Below, one piece after another: positions 20,585-31,859 of a stretch of 64,000 nucleotides of DNA. Origin of the DNA: Paroedura picta. Its lineage: Eukaryota; Chordata; Lepidosauria; Squamata; Gekkonidae. The stretch lies in assembly GCF_049243985.1 (NCBI RefSeq), contig NC_135369.1, positions 23,172,765 to 23,236,764 on the forward strand, read 5' to 3'. Position 1 is the stretch's first letter. Each line of letters opens with the position of its first letter. The notes beneath the pieces were generated by a model. That model made no database searches. It was not told the DNA's origin and saw nothing but the letters and a program-made list of their open reading frames with translations. The translations under genes were made by a program, and so were the position numbers.

Positions 20585-21335
20585 TATTTGTTTGTTTATT
20601 TATTTATTTGAATTTTTATACTGCCCATTCTTTACGGCTCTGGGTGGTTTATATGGAACACTGCATACATTTACATGGAACATTATAATAATCTATAACA
20701 GTGGTCCCCAACCTTTCTGAGGCTGGGGACCGGCAGGGCATCGGGCCGTGCCCGCGCGGACCACACCCGCACATCGGGCCGCGCCCGCACGGGCCGCGCA
20801 TGCACGATGCGCGGCCCCGCCCTGATTCCCTCTCCCCGCCCTCCCACAGTAAGAAGCTTCCCGGGCTGCAAGTTTGCAGCCTGGGAAGTTTTTTACTGCG
20901 GGGGGGGGCGGGGAGAGGGAGCCGCGGCCCGGCGCCACGGCCTTCGCGCGACCCGCAGGTTGGGGACCACTGATCTATAACATTATACAGATTTCAATAG
21001 AACATCACAACAATCTATCAGGTAACAATCACAAGACAACATGAATAACAACAACACTGGGGAGATCAAATTGTTCAGTCATGGACCAGCAGATGTTCCG
21101 AGTCGGTCGGCCTCAAGCGAATGCCTGGTGGAGGAGCTCCCTTCTGCAGGCCCTGCGGAATTGTGGAAGTTTGGGCAGTGCCCTGATCTCCTCCGGGAGC
21201 TCATTCCACCAGGTGGGGGCCAGAACTGAGAAGGCTCTGGCCCTGGTTGAGGTCCAACGCACTTCTCTGGGACCAGGGATCCGCAGACAGTTGGAGGTGG
21301 TGGAGAGTAAGGCTCATTCATGGCCCCTTAACATG
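20585..21335 (-). mobile_element. L2/CR1-like LINE 3' end, interrupted by a hAT element
   Basis: The minus strand gives the same 3' tail and coding tail as 842-1425: plus-strand GGAGCTCCCTTCTGCAGGCC and GAGCTCATTCCACCAGGTGG at 21135-21215. A 274-bp hAT element (20699-20972) sits inside it. Confidence 0.7.
20699..20972. mobile_element. GC-rich nonautonomous hAT element with exact 8-bp TSD
   Basis: The termini are CAGTGGTCCCCAACC and GGTTGGGGACCACTG. The flanks are the exact duplication ATCTATAA (20691-20698 and 20973-20980). The interior is very GC- and CpG-rich. It shares its ends and design with 48530-48896. Confidence 0.95.
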
Positions 21336-22266
21336 GCTATTTGAAAACAACAGGAACATCACAAATCTCCTGCACAAAACATCTGCATAGTAAGGACTCA
21401 CTCACTAAAGGGGGCTCCAGTCCCCCAAAATTCATGCTGGAATAAAGCTGGGTTTCTCTTTAAGGCGACACAAGACTCCTGATCCTTTTGATTCCCCTTG
21501 ACTCCTTCTGACGTTGTTCCTAATAAACACCTCCTTTGACTCTCTTTTGACAAGCTGAGTCTGTGATACTGCATGGCTACGGGATAAAGATTTGAAGGAA
21601 GGCAGCCTGCTGGCAGGCGGGTGATTATTTTCCTAATTCTTTGCATGCACCCTTGAAGGCTCTGGGTAATGTCATGGGCTGGCTGCTGGGCAGGTGGGAA
21701 GCGAAGATCAAGAACAGCAGGTTGTTGGCTGCCACTTGCTATAAGGACCGGCCTAGAGAAACAGAAGAACCAATGAAGAAATGTTTATTGTACCAGTAAC
21801 TGCAGGCTCCCAACTGAGGGCTTAAATACCACGATCAAACTCCACCCTGCCCGGCTTCTTCCTAGTTTATTTTGGAGGGAAGGTGGGTTTTCTTAAAGAG
21901 ATGGAGCAGGCACACATCAGCCTCTAGCTTGGCTTTGTGGAATTCCCCAGGCAGACCCTGTGAACCAATGTCTGCTATTCGATAAAGTGATGTTATGAAA
22001 ACGATGGGTAGCCAGCTTGCTAATAAGCCGGTCTGTGGTGACACCAACCTTTCTCAAGCCTAGGCATAGTTTCCCATAATTTGGGATTGGGAAGTGACAT
22101 GATGGCTTTTCTTTATGGGACTTTGCCCTCTGAGGGAGCCCTCAGATTAGGTTCAGACACAAAACTGGTCCTGACAGGGATAGAGCAGGCACTGCCGGGT
22201 CTCCCCAAGTCCAAATGTTTTGAGAAGAGCTTGCTGGATGGATAGGATGCTGGGGAAGCTCTAGAG
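21336..22266. other. Unassigned intergenic sequence
   Basis: I see no gene. Near 21440-21500 the motif TCTCTTTAAGGCGACACAAG recalls the TTAAAGAC foldback family. The rest is unassigned. Confidence 0.35.
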
Positions 22267-22392
22267 CAGGGGTGGACAAATTGTGGCTCTCTGGATGTCC
22301 ATGGAATACAATTCCCACAAGCCCCTGATGGCAGGGAATTGTGGGAATTGTAGTCCATGGACATCCAGAGAGCCACAATTTGGCCACCTCTG
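22267..22392. mobile_element. Foldback hAT MITE
   Basis: CAGGGGTGGACAAATTGTGG at the left is inverted at the right (CCACAATTTGGCCACCTCTG). The flanking 8 bp match at only half the positions, so this copy is older than the 6272 and 20200 copies or its flanks have drifted. Confidence 0.85.
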
Positions 22393-22409
22393 CTTCAGCC
22401 CCCAGTGGT

Positions 22410-22805
22410 GGAGCCATGGCTCAATGGTAGGGCATCCACTTGGTGAAAAGTGCTGTCAAACTGCGGCTGATTTATGGCCACCCTATCATGGGTTTTTCAA
22501 GGTAAGAAATGTTTGGAGGTGATTTGCCATTGCCTACATCTGCACAGTGACCCTGGCCTTCTTTAGTGGTCTCCCATCCAAATACTAATCAAGACAAGCC
22601 TGCTTAACTTCTGAGATCCAACAAAATCAGGCTAGCATCTCTTGAGCATGTAAAAAGTCCCAGGTTCAATCCCCGGTATCTCCAGGGAAAAGGATCGAGT
22701 CAAAATACCTCTGTCTGAGACCCTGGAGAACTGCTTCTGGTCTGAGTAGACAATGCTGACTTAGATACCGGTGGTGTGGTTCAGTTTGAGGCAGCTTCAT
22801 GTGTT
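22410..22805 (+). mobile_element. tRNA-derived SINE (family C) with a 5S-derived SINE inserted
   Basis: The outer head GGAGCCATGGCTCAATGGTA and its continuation CCCAGGTTCAATCCCCGGTA (B box), then GAGACCCTGGAGAACTGC, are parts of one tRNA-like SINE. They are separated by the minus-strand 5S-derived SINE at 22448-22640. Confidence 0.65.
22448..22640 (-). mobile_element. 5S rRNA-derived SINE
   Basis: The plus strand shows TCTCCCATCCAAATACTAAT and TGCTTAACTTCTGAGATCC, the complement of the internal pol III promoter region of 5S rRNA. It is diverged and nested in a tRNA-type SINE. Confidence 0.75.
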
Positions 22806-23097
22806 GCAGCTTTTGTTGTATGGCTCAGCAGAATTTAAGCAGGCTCTGTGGCTGACGCACCTCCTGCCCTGCCTGATCCGCTGCAGTCTCTTTCCCTTGT
22901 CCTCAGCAGAGATTAGTGCCAGACAACCCTGCCCACACACAACAGAGGAAGGTCGATGCAAGTGTTTTTCCAAGTGTCTAAAATCCCCAGAAAGGCATTT
23001 CCCTAACAAGACCCATAAACCTTCCTACCTTCTCACTTTGCAGATCCTTGGATCTGTAGACAAACTGCCTCCAACAAAATAGATATACTCTCCCTCT

Positions 23098-23384
23098 TCA
23101 GTTTGGTGTAGTGGTTAGGAGTGTGGACTTCTAATCTGGCATGCCGGGTTCGATTCTGCGCTCCCCCACATGCAGCCAGCTGGGTGACCTTGGGCTCGCC
23201 ACGGCACTGATAAAGCTGTTCTGACCGAGCAGTGATATCAGGGCTCTCTCAGCCTCACCCACCCCACAGGGTGTTTGTTGTGGGGAGAGGAATGGGAAGG
23301 CGACTGTAAGCCGCTTTGAGCCTCCTTCGGGTAGGGAAAAGCGGCATATAAGAACCAACTCTTCTTCTTCTTCTTCTTCTTCCT
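23098..23384 (+). mobile_element. tRNA-derived SINE family A, full length
   Basis: It begins TCAGTTTGGTGTAGTGG, has GGGTTCGATTCTGCG as B box, and ends AAGAACCAACTC plus eight or more CTT units. It is very similar to 12876 and 14486. Confidence 0.92.
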
Positions 23385-23396
23385 CAGCCCCCAGAG

Positions 23397-23642
23397 CAAG
23401 CTTTCTCAACCAGGGTTTCCTAATATTTTAATATATTTTTAAAATTTGTGAAACATGATATATGGTCATGTTGACCCACCTGGACCTGGGAGGAGATAGG
23501 AAAGGAAGGGACCTTGGGTGGGCTTGTACACAGCTCTGCATCCCAACTATATTCTGCACAATCGTGCCACTTCTGGTGTTTCTCAAAGCCTGAAGAAAGT
23601 TTCGTGGGTTTCTCAAGGATAAAAAAGTTGAGAAAGGCAGCC
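23397..23642. mobile_element. hAT-like nonautonomous element (CTTTCTCAAC termini)
   Basis: The start CAAGCTTTCTCAACCAGGG and end AAAAGTTGAGAAAGGCAG are inverted. Three relatives lie at 44.2, 46.3 and 61.1 kb, sharing GCGCCACTTCTGGGGTTTCT-type blocks. No clear target duplication. Confidence 0.6.
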
Positions 23643-25120
23643 CTAGATTAATCACAGGGAGCTAATTGCGATCACATGAGGAATCCATGGAGACTGAATA
23701 GATAATAACAGGAATAATAGATAACAGGAAGCTACAGGAAGCTACGTAGCTTAGGGAACAGACCCGAGACCCAGGTGCAAACAAGCTAGATCTGCCCAGG
23801 ACTCTTATCCCAAGCCGAGGCCTTCATCTCAGGCCAGAAATTCCATCCCCGTATGGAAATCTCTCTTCTCGAGGACTCCATGAGCTTGCAACTCATTATA
23901 TGTATTACTGATCAGATAAGGCTAAATGTCAAATCATATAGGCATGCATGGTTATGTTTTCTTTCTCCGCTTACCTTAAAGATGATCAATAAAAGGAAGT
24001 GCCCCTTGAGGTATTGAGCGCTCTGCTCACAGACCATAACCAAGTGTGTGTGTTTACTTCAATTGTCACCACAACTCTTTGTGTGCAGAGCAGGGAATCA
24101 AACCTCATAGGTTATCAGTTCACAGTCTGGTGCTGTAACCACTACACCGTACTGTCTTGTCTCTCCAGCATGCAGAGGCCTTTCAGCCCCACAAAAATGG
24201 CGAGAAGGAAAGAGTCTACAGCGCAAATCCTGCTCTGGCCTCCTACGTGTATATGGGTGGGTGGGTGACTATTTTGCTTTCCCCTTCACAATACACACTG
24301 CTTTTTCAGTCTCCTCAAGTTATTTGGTGTTCTCCACCCTTTCCTTGAGCACAGTGGAAAATATTAAAACCAGAGAGGCTTCTGGGAGAAGATCTGCAAG
24401 GGATGCTGCTCTCCCTTATTTGGGAGGAAAATCTCATCCTGTTCTTGGAGAGGTTTTTCCCCTTTCCCTTGGCTCTGATTTTTAGAGGCATTTTTAAAGA
24501 ACACCCTTTAAAACTGACGCAGCACTTTGGAATCCCTCGCTTGTGGCCTTTGGAAAGAAAAGGAAAAATAGGAGGGGCAGCCAAGTGAGAATTGGGCTCA
24601 GCTAAGGCAGGGTGAGGGGGGGGGAGACCAGAGTGGCAGGCAGGGAAAAGGAGGCTGGTCGGTAGCAAACCCTGACCACTCAGCCCCCCCCCCCCCGAGC
24701 ACCACAAGGGAACTTGCATTTCCAAACAGCAAAGACGTCACCATCTTTCCATTCCTGTGGGATCCCTTCTCAGAACAGGATTTTGCACACCAGCGTCGTA
24801 AAACATTTGAAATCTTTCCCATGGAACTCCCAGCACTGTATCTTTTTGGCCCACAGAATACTGTCCTGAGCATGTGCATCAGGCTCCATTCCAGCTTCTC
24901 GATGCGCAAAAGTATTTACAAGGAAGCAGGGTGTCAACTGTGTTAAACCCCACACTTCGTTCAGCCAGCTGACACCGAATTCTCCTGAGATGAGTCAAAA
25001 GTGGGCTATGCCCACAGCTTTTCTTTTTTTTGGGGGGGGTGTTGATTCTGATAAAGGAATTAGTGGCTGTGAGGCAGTAAAATGTTGAGATGGTAAAATG
25101 AATTGTACCACTTCCGACCG
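23643..25120. other. Unassigned intergenic sequence
   Basis: I see no gene. A SINE-like head on the minus strand lies near 24090-24150 (GGGAATCAAACCTCATAGG, CTGTAACCACTACACC). A long C run lies near 24682-24697. Confidence 0.35.
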
Positions 25121-25196
25121 AATAGAAAGGGCCAGGGGAGCGCATGTTATTCTAGTTCAGGGGTAGTCAAACTGCGGCCCTCCAGATGTCCATGGA
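25121..25196. mobile_element. hAT MITE 5' fragment with shared flank
   Basis: CAGGGGTAGTCAAACTGCGG starts at 25159 and breaks off after CCATGGA. The 38 bp before it also recur at 30031-30068. The two 76-bp segments differ at only two positions. Confidence 0.8.
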
Positions 25197-25367
25197 GAGG
25201 AACATTGGATTCTTAATGCTCCCCCATTTTAAAAATTTCCCCACAATTAAAAAACAAATACCTGGAACAATCGTAGGCTTTTCAGTGTCTGACATGTTCT
25301 TTACTTTAAAGAAATTATTAATGGAGGGGAGCTTTGGAAAATAAAAGCCCATGCCTGTGGTACAGTC

Positions 25368-25577
25368 CAAGGGTTCCCAGCTCTGGGCTGGAAAATTCCT
25401 GCAGATTTTTTTTTGGGGGGGAGGGGGGAGTCTGAGAAGGGTGAGGTTTGGGAAAGGGATGGACTTCCACAAGGGATACCATAATGCCATGTAGCCATTT
25501 TCTCCAGGGGAACCAATCTCTAGTCTGGAGATAGGTGTCAATTCTCAGAGATCTCCAGGCCCCCCCTGGAGGCTGGC
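25368..25577 (+). repeat. GTTGCC-family repeat
   Basis: It starts AGGGTTCCCAGCTCTGG, contains CCATTTTCTCCAGGGGAACC, and ends CCCCCCTGGAGGCTGGCAAC. This is one of the better-preserved copies. Confidence 0.7.
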
Positions 25578-25788
25578 AACTAGCTTGTTCTGCCGCTACC
25601 ATCTTACCTTCTCATTCTGATTTATCAGCAGACCAGACCAAGTCGGGGTTCACCAGTGCTCAGTCCTGACACCTGACCAGAAATGGAGAGTTAGCACCCA
25701 AAAGGAAGGGGCAGCCTGTCTACTGAATCTGAAATTCCTGAAAACTTGAATCAATGGGATCTGAAGCCCTGAAGAAGGTCCCCAATAA

Positions 25789-26008
25789 GGTTGCTGGATA
25801 CCCTCTGGCCATCAGTGGGGGATGGGGGGCCAGATCCCGGCTGAGAAACTCCTGTTCATTTGGTGATGAAATTAGGGGAGGACAGGAACCTTGGTGGAGT
25901 ACAATGCTGTAGAGTCCCCCCTCCAAAGCATCCATTTACTCTAGCCTAGAGAGGAGACATAATTTCAGGGGATCTCCAGGTACCACCTTGAGGCTGGCAT
26001 TCTTACTC
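25789..26008 (+). repeat. GTTGCC-family repeat
   Basis: It starts AAGGTTGCTGGATACC and contains AGAGTCCCCCCTCCAAAGCA. It ends GGTACCACCTTGAGGCTGGC. Confidence 0.6.
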
Positions 26009-26094
26009 CTGTTGACACCTTTTCTGGTGACCACCAAGTGTATTTTAGGAAGAGGGTGGGGTCAAATTTTATCTAGGATGCTGTATTCTGCTTT

Positions 26095-26345
26095 TTTGAA
26101 AATGTATTGATTTTATGTATAGTATCGAATGCCACCCTGAGAGGCAGCCTATAAATCTAAATAATAAATAAAATTAAAATGTGTTTTATTTATTTAATTA
26201 ATTATATTGCCCTTCCCTTGTGGCTCGGGGAGTTTGACAGAGAATACAAAAACCATAATAAATAATAAAGTTTGATTACTAAATCAATTAATAATCACAG
26301 TGATAACACCAATAACAATAATATCACTAATAACAAATAACTAAA
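26095..26345. mobile_element. Two LINE 3' tails, tail to tail
   Basis: 26095-26180 reads as a plus-strand tail (GCCACCCTGAGAGGCAGCC, then AAATAATAAATAAA). 26182-26345 reads as a minus-strand tail (TTTATTTATTTAATTAATTA, then CCCTTCCCTTGTGGCTCGGG). Both are 5'-truncated. Confidence 0.55.
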
Positions 26346-26347
26346 GT

Positions 26348-26535
26348 AGGGCTTTTGCTCAGCAAGGCTTCTGATTGGCTACTGGAAATTTGATTGGTAC
26401 CATATGCCAGTGCTGTGAAGCATTTTATTGCTGACTCCAGCTCCTACGGAAGCCATTTTGTGGTAGCTATTTTATGGATCCCCCATCATACGATGTCAGA
26501 ATTTCAAAGGGGTCTACAGGGAACCTCTGCCCTAA
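26348..26535. mobile_element. hAT-like fragment related to 388-637
   Basis: It shares CTGATTGGCTACTGGAAATT, CCATTTTGTGGTAGCTATTT and TTTCAAAGGGGTCTACAGGG with the element at 388-637. Both ends are eroded. Confidence 0.5.
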
Positions 26536-26779
26536 ACGTCATAGAATAGAATCACGGAGTCACCATGTCTTTGACAACTATCTCTATGGTGTTTTCCATG
26601 TGGCTATGTTTTTTCTGTGGTTTTCTGATTCACTGCAGTGGAAATAGTTCTTCCATAAGGCAGATTCCCCCTCCACACACACACATACACACAGAGTTCC
26701 TTCTGGTGGCCACTGTCCCTTCATACCACCCAGGGCCTTTTTTAGGGCTTTAGAAATTGCTAATTAACCACATGAAAGC

Positions 26780-27045
26780 TGGCCTAGCATTGTCGGACTA
26801 GAATCCTGGGAGACTTCGGTTTGAATCCCCCCATCCACTATGGAAGCTCACTGGGAGCTTGGGCCTACCACAAAACTTGGGCCTACCACAAACTCTCAAT
26901 GTGACCCACCTTGTAGGGTTGTTGTTGTGAGATAGTTGAAGTAGAGAAAACAATGTTCTAAGCCTGGGCAAGTCCCAACTGGGCAGTGGGGAAGCAGAAC
27001 ATAAATGCAAATGCATACATGCAAATAAATCAATTACAATTTTTT
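26780..27045 (+). mobile_element. tRNA-like SINE, diverged
   Basis: The B-box-like GGTTTGAATCCCCCC lies at about 26818. GACCCACCTTGTAGGGTTGT and an ACATAAATGCAAATG..AAATAAAT tail follow. A 20-bp segment (CTTGGGCCTACCACAAA) is locally duplicated. Confidence 0.5.
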
Positions 27046-27795
27046 AAAAACTCAAAGCCTCTTATGGTGTGCGCATGGGAGGGAATTTCCGCAATGGGGA
27101 ACTAGGCAGGGAAAACAGGACTGAAGTACGTGGGGCCATGAAAGAACTGGACTTTCCCATGGACCACTAAACTGACATTGTTGTACTCTTTCCCAAAAAT
27201 ATCACAGCAAAGAAGGTTCAGAAAAATATCACAGCATAGCAGGTTTGGGGAAATGTTAGGAAAGATGGGAAAAACCTGGGACGTACATAAGAACAACACA
27301 ATTGGGGGGGGGGAGATGCTGCTTCCCAGTAGCATGTAAGCCAGGGCAAGCAACCAGTGTGGAAATCACCCATATAGCTGTGCAGAGTCAGTTGCCAAGT
27401 CCTGATTATGTCGCTCTATTTCCCCACAAGGACTGGAATGTTGCTTTTGAATTTCATATGAAGACCCAGGTTGTTGACTGATTTGCCATAAGATGCTCAC
27501 CATTCTGTCCTCAAATCCCCCTTCTCATATGCCTCGCTATATAGCTTTCTCCCTTTGTTTCCCAGATTTCCATGACACAGTCCTCAGTTATTCCTGGTAA
27601 TTAATTCCTGGAGGGACAGCCTCTTCCTCGGTCCACTGAGGTCCCTCAGAGATGTGTCCTTGCTGTTCTTTCCCTGGTGACTTAATCACAGCCCCATGGC
27701 TTTTAGGATTCCCTGTAGGCTAATAAAACTGGCTCACTGGCCATCAGAATTACTTCCCTCCATTTCACCACCAACCACTTATCAAGTATTCCAGG
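27046..27795. other. Unassigned intergenic sequence
   Basis: I recognise no gene or repeat. There is a short duplication near 27199-27245 (AATATCACAGCA twice). Confidence 0.35.
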
Positions 27796-28595
27796 ACCAT
27801 TGTAACTGTGAGTAGAACAGCACATCTGCGGGGCCCCCTTGAGAGTGCGGAGGTCCAACAACCAAAATCTACTGAGGATCCATGGCCCTAAAGAGACCAA
27901 ACAAGCTTCAACCAGGGCCCAGGACCTTTCCAGACGTGGCAGAACACTCTGCCTAAGGGGATCAGAGTCCTGTGGGACCTTAAAATGTTCCACAGAGCTT
28001 GTGAGACAGCATTGTTCCACCAGGCCTAAGGCTGATGTTAGGATTACTGTGAACCACGGCTGGCCTCCTACCCAAACCCACCTATCTACACCGTCTGTAT
28101 GTATACTGCCACCCAGCAACCCTAGAAACAGACAATATTTCAGGTAAAATGGGCACCATGCATTTTAATTTTATTTTAAATTATTATAACTATATGATGT
28201 TATTGGAATTCTACTATATTTTAGTGGTCTCTTGTGGCGCAGGGTGGTAAGGCAGCCGACATGCTGCCTGAAGCTCTGCCCATGAAGCTGGGAGTTCGAT
28301 CCCAGCAGCCGGCTCAAGGTTGACTCAGCCTTCCATCCTTCCGAGGTCGGTAAAATGAGTACCCAGCTTGCTTGCTGGGGGGTAAACGGTAATGACTGGG
28401 GAAGGCACTGGCAAACCACCCCGTATTGAGTCTGCCATGAAAACGCTAAAAGGTGTCACCCCGGGTCAGACATGATCCGGTGCTTGCTTGCACTATCTTT
28501 TAATAATATGCATATGCATGTATTTTAATACCTGTGAGCTCCCCAGAGTCAGAGAGAAGGGCAGCATATAAATGAAATAAATAAATAATACTATT
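27796..28595 (+). mobile_element. L2/CR1-like LINE 3' end, interrupted by a SINE
   Basis: 27796-28160 resembles the coding tail at 842-1425 (GGATCCATGGCCCTAAAGAG, GGGATCAGAGTCCTGTGGGA). The tail resumes at about 28505-28595 (CTCCCCAGAGTCAGAGAGAA, GCATATAAATGAAATAAATA). A Sauria-type SINE lies between the two pieces. Confidence 0.55.
28226..28498 (+). mobile_element. Sauria-type SINE, near full length
   Basis: A box TGGCGCAGGGTGG, B box GAGTTCGATCCC, body AATGACTGGGGAAGGCACTG, tail GGGTCAGACATGATCC. Confidence 0.9.
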
Positions 28596-28699
28596 TCTGC
28601 CAGGATATCTCATTGCTCTCTCCTCCACTGTATATCCAGGACTGAGCTTCCCCCAAAGGCGTCCTCCTCTTGGTATCCTTTTCAGATCTCCCGGCATCA

Positions 28700-29480
28700 T
28701 CCCCGTCTGCTTGCTGGAACGGATACAGTTTTCACTCTCTTCTGTTGTTCTCATCCCACATTCAACCTCTTCTCAGTTCACGCCTCTTCTCCCTTTTGCT
28801 GGTGGAAAATGCCATCAAGTTGCAGCCAGCGCATGAGGCTTTCAAGGCAAAAGCTATTCTGAACTGGTTTGCCACTGCCTGCTTCTGCTTCTGCTTCTTC
28901 CTAAGTGGCCTCCCATTCTAATCTCTCTAACGACAGCAACTTTCTCCTTGGTCCGGTCTACCCACCACACAAATGACAAAATGGTTCACCTCTGTTGTTG
29001 TTCGGCTGGGAGTCCTCCTGTCCCCGATGCTGACTTTTTGTTTGCTCTCAGATTTCAGTTTCGGATCTCTTCTTCAAAGCTCTCTGTGATTCCCCTGTCT
29101 TTCCACTGATATGCCGACACATTCTTCTTCTGACCTTTGCTCCTCTCCAGCCATTCAAAGGTCTCCTGCTCTGAATAATGCTACTCAGTCTTCCTTGCTG
29201 CCCCTTATCTCTGGAACTGCCTCTCAGAACACCCAACCACAGCTGTGGAATCTCTCCTCAAAGTCTACCTTTTCCACAAAGCCTTTGCCATAATTCCCCT
29301 CCCCTCCCGAAAGTCCCCCAAGAAAGCAGAAAAATTGAAATGTGCACGCATGTTCTTTTGCTTGAAGAAGTCTGGCCTTATATTTCCTCTCTTTCCCCTC
29401 GCTTTCATCCCCTCTCTCTGCTGTCTTCTCTGTTTAAATTGTAAGCTCTTTGGGGCAGGGAACCCATCTTTTTTCTAAAG
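28700..29480 (+). mobile_element. L2-clade LINE 3' end, old
   Basis: At 29210-29290 the frame LWNCLSEH..SLLKVYLFHKAF is the typical C-terminal end of an L2-type ORF2. A 3' UTR follows with AAATTGTAAGCTCTTTGGGG. A 5S-SINE-like stretch on the minus strand (about 28808-28925) lies at the left. Confidence 0.6.
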
Positions 29481-30030
29481 CACCAATGGATGGACGGAGC
29501 TGCAGGAACAAGTAATAATGTTTGGCAGGCATCATGCAGGCCACTTGTGAGACCCCCACTTGTGGCCCTTCTTAAAATAAAAAAAGAAAACCACTTGTAT
29601 AAACTGATGCAAGACGGGTCAGTTGATGGCTAAGGGCCACAATCTTGACAAGCAAAATTAGAGGAAACATTTCTCCATTGTGAAGAACAAAGAGCTGAAT
29701 GAGACAAGGGTGCTGTGTGGAAAATACCTTTGGCCTGACCCATCCATGGCTGGGGCAGTTCTTCTGCAAGGAGGGGATCCTCCTCAGCTGCGGCGAAGCC
29801 ATTGTGGAACCCGCTGACATCACCTGTGATGAAGGTGCCCAGTTCACAAAGAGGGGTTCCGCCCAGCTAGAGCCACCAAACTGTTAAACTGCCAAGTCCA
29901 GGTTGGGTGTGACACCTTGAGGGAGGGGTCAGGAGGACACAACAAAGCCAAAATGGACGAGGGGAGTTCAGGTAAGGCCATCGCACGCCCAACACTCAGG
30001 TGAACACACGAGTCATTAAAAGGACTTATG
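29481..30030. other. Unassigned intergenic sequence
   Basis: I recognise no gene or repeat here. Confidence 0.35.
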
Positions 30031-30125
30031 AATAGAAAGGGCCAAGGGAACGCATGTTATTCTAGTTCAGGGGTAGTCAAACTGCGGCCCTCCAGATGTC
30101 CATGGACTACAATTCCCATGAGCCC
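30031..30125. mobile_element. hAT MITE half with shared flank
   Basis: It has the same 38-bp flank and start as 25121-25196, and continues to ATTCCCATGAGCCCC before breaking off. Confidence 0.8.
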
Positions 30126-31859
30126 CTTTTAGTGAACTCCTCAACAGCATGCTGAGGCCCAAGAGTTATTTGGAAGCCAAGGGGCTCTGCATGTTGTTCT
30201 TTATTATCACTGTCAGAAGATGGCCACAGAATACGGTCTGAACTGTTCGTGCTTGTGTGCCAATGTTCTTGTCCCCAGTGATATGACCACATTCCCTGAT
30301 ACCAACTGAAATCAGAGCCTCAGAAAGCCCAGGACTCTCTAGTCTTGTTGTCCTGGACTTGTCCTTATTAGGGCTGTTTACTTTTACAAGCTAGAGGTGC
30401 AGTCATGTTTCTCTTCAGTATCCCAAGACTGGCTTGCAGGGGATGGTGATAATTAGGCATCGGCTGCATCGTCAAGATTGGCAAAAGAAAGAAACAGTTC
30501 CGAAGTGTTATTGTCTTTTCTTAGCAGTAATGCTGCTCTACCCAGGAAGCATTCTGCAGGGTGGTTTTAGTGGAGACAGAAATGAAGCCATCCAGGTGGG
30601 GAGGTATTGTAATAAAAGACTGAGCAACTGTTCTCCCTGACTGGAACCCAAAGTTTTGCATCTTTCTCTCTCCTGCCGTCCACCCCATCCTTACAACCAC
30701 CTTATAAGGTAGGTTAGTCTGAGTGATTATGATAGGTTCAGGACACCAGGTGTGCTTCTGTGGCAGATTTAAATCTAGACATCCTGGTCTGACATTCTAA
30801 TCCTACATCACTGGTGTTTTTGTTTTTTTTTTTGTAGAGGAATCCCTGTTTGGGAAAGGTATTTGGAAGCTAGGACAAAAGGTGTCAGATAATAGACTTC
30901 AGGGCAGGGTTTAGTAGTCATTGTTGAGAGAGTACTTTCATCAGACTTAGCAGGAAGTCTGGAAAGTATCTGAGCACAATGCTCCCTCTCTGATTTTGGT
31001 GAATCCTTTAACCCTGGGGCTGCCTCTTGGGTTGAGATGGAATACACACCTTGGAGCAGTCCCTTTCTTTTGCTGATCTTGATGATCCAACAAAGCCAGC
31101 CAGCCTTGGGATACTGAAGAGAGATTAATTTATTTGTTTTGTTCATTCCCACACTGAAAATGGCTTGCAGCATCATTCTTCCCCTCCTCCTTTCATCCTC
31201 ACAACCACCCTGTGAGGTAGGTTAGGCTGAGAGCATGTGACTGGCCAAAGGGCACCCATTTAAGTTTCATGGCAGAGCGGGGATTCCAAGGTGGCCCTCA
31301 AGAGATCAAACCAGTTCAGAACCCTGTACTGGCCCTCTGTGAGACTTATTCAATATCCATATGACCGGGAACATCCAATTGCATTGGTATGATCTTGCGG
31401 TGGAGCAGTGGGCTGGGCTCCACACCTGCTTGGCAGGTACATACCTGCAGGAAATAGGCTATGGCTCCCCTGTAGTTGTGGGGGCAGGGGAAAAAACATT
31501 TGGCTTGTCTTCAGAGGCACTCCACACACTCTGACCTAGTGGCTACACTCCTGGAGCAGGATCTAGTTCAGATCTTCACTCTCGCCATGGAAGTTTCCTG
31601 GGGGATCTCGGGCCAATCACGTTTGCCCTGACCAATTTCACAGGACAGTTGTAGGGATCAAATGCAGCAGGGGGCAACCCAAGTCATAAGCCACTTGGCG
31701 TCCCCATCGGCCTGGGGAACAAATGTCTTAAAACAAACGTCTCTGACTTTTCAAGGCTGAGCCCTGCCTCAAAATAACGCCTGGGGCTGGAAAACCGAGC
31801 CCTCTGGTGCCGCAAGAATATGGGTGGCTGGGTGTGCTTCAGCACCACAAAAGTCCTAT
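30126..31859. other. Intergenic sequence upstream of EHD1 with SINE relics
   Basis: There is no gene. SINE-like relics read on minus lie at about 30660-30800 (ACAACCACCTTATAAGGTAG) and 31190-31300 (CAACCACCCTGTGAGGTAGG). A plus-strand relic lies at about 31560-31700 (GGGCCAATCACGTTTGCC). Confidence 0.4.

Noticed and set aside
23650-24075. Possible solo LTR of an endogenous retrovirus
   Set aside because: An AATAAA in a suitable setting and a CA end suggested it, but I could not establish a TG start, target duplication or second copy. Left unassigned.
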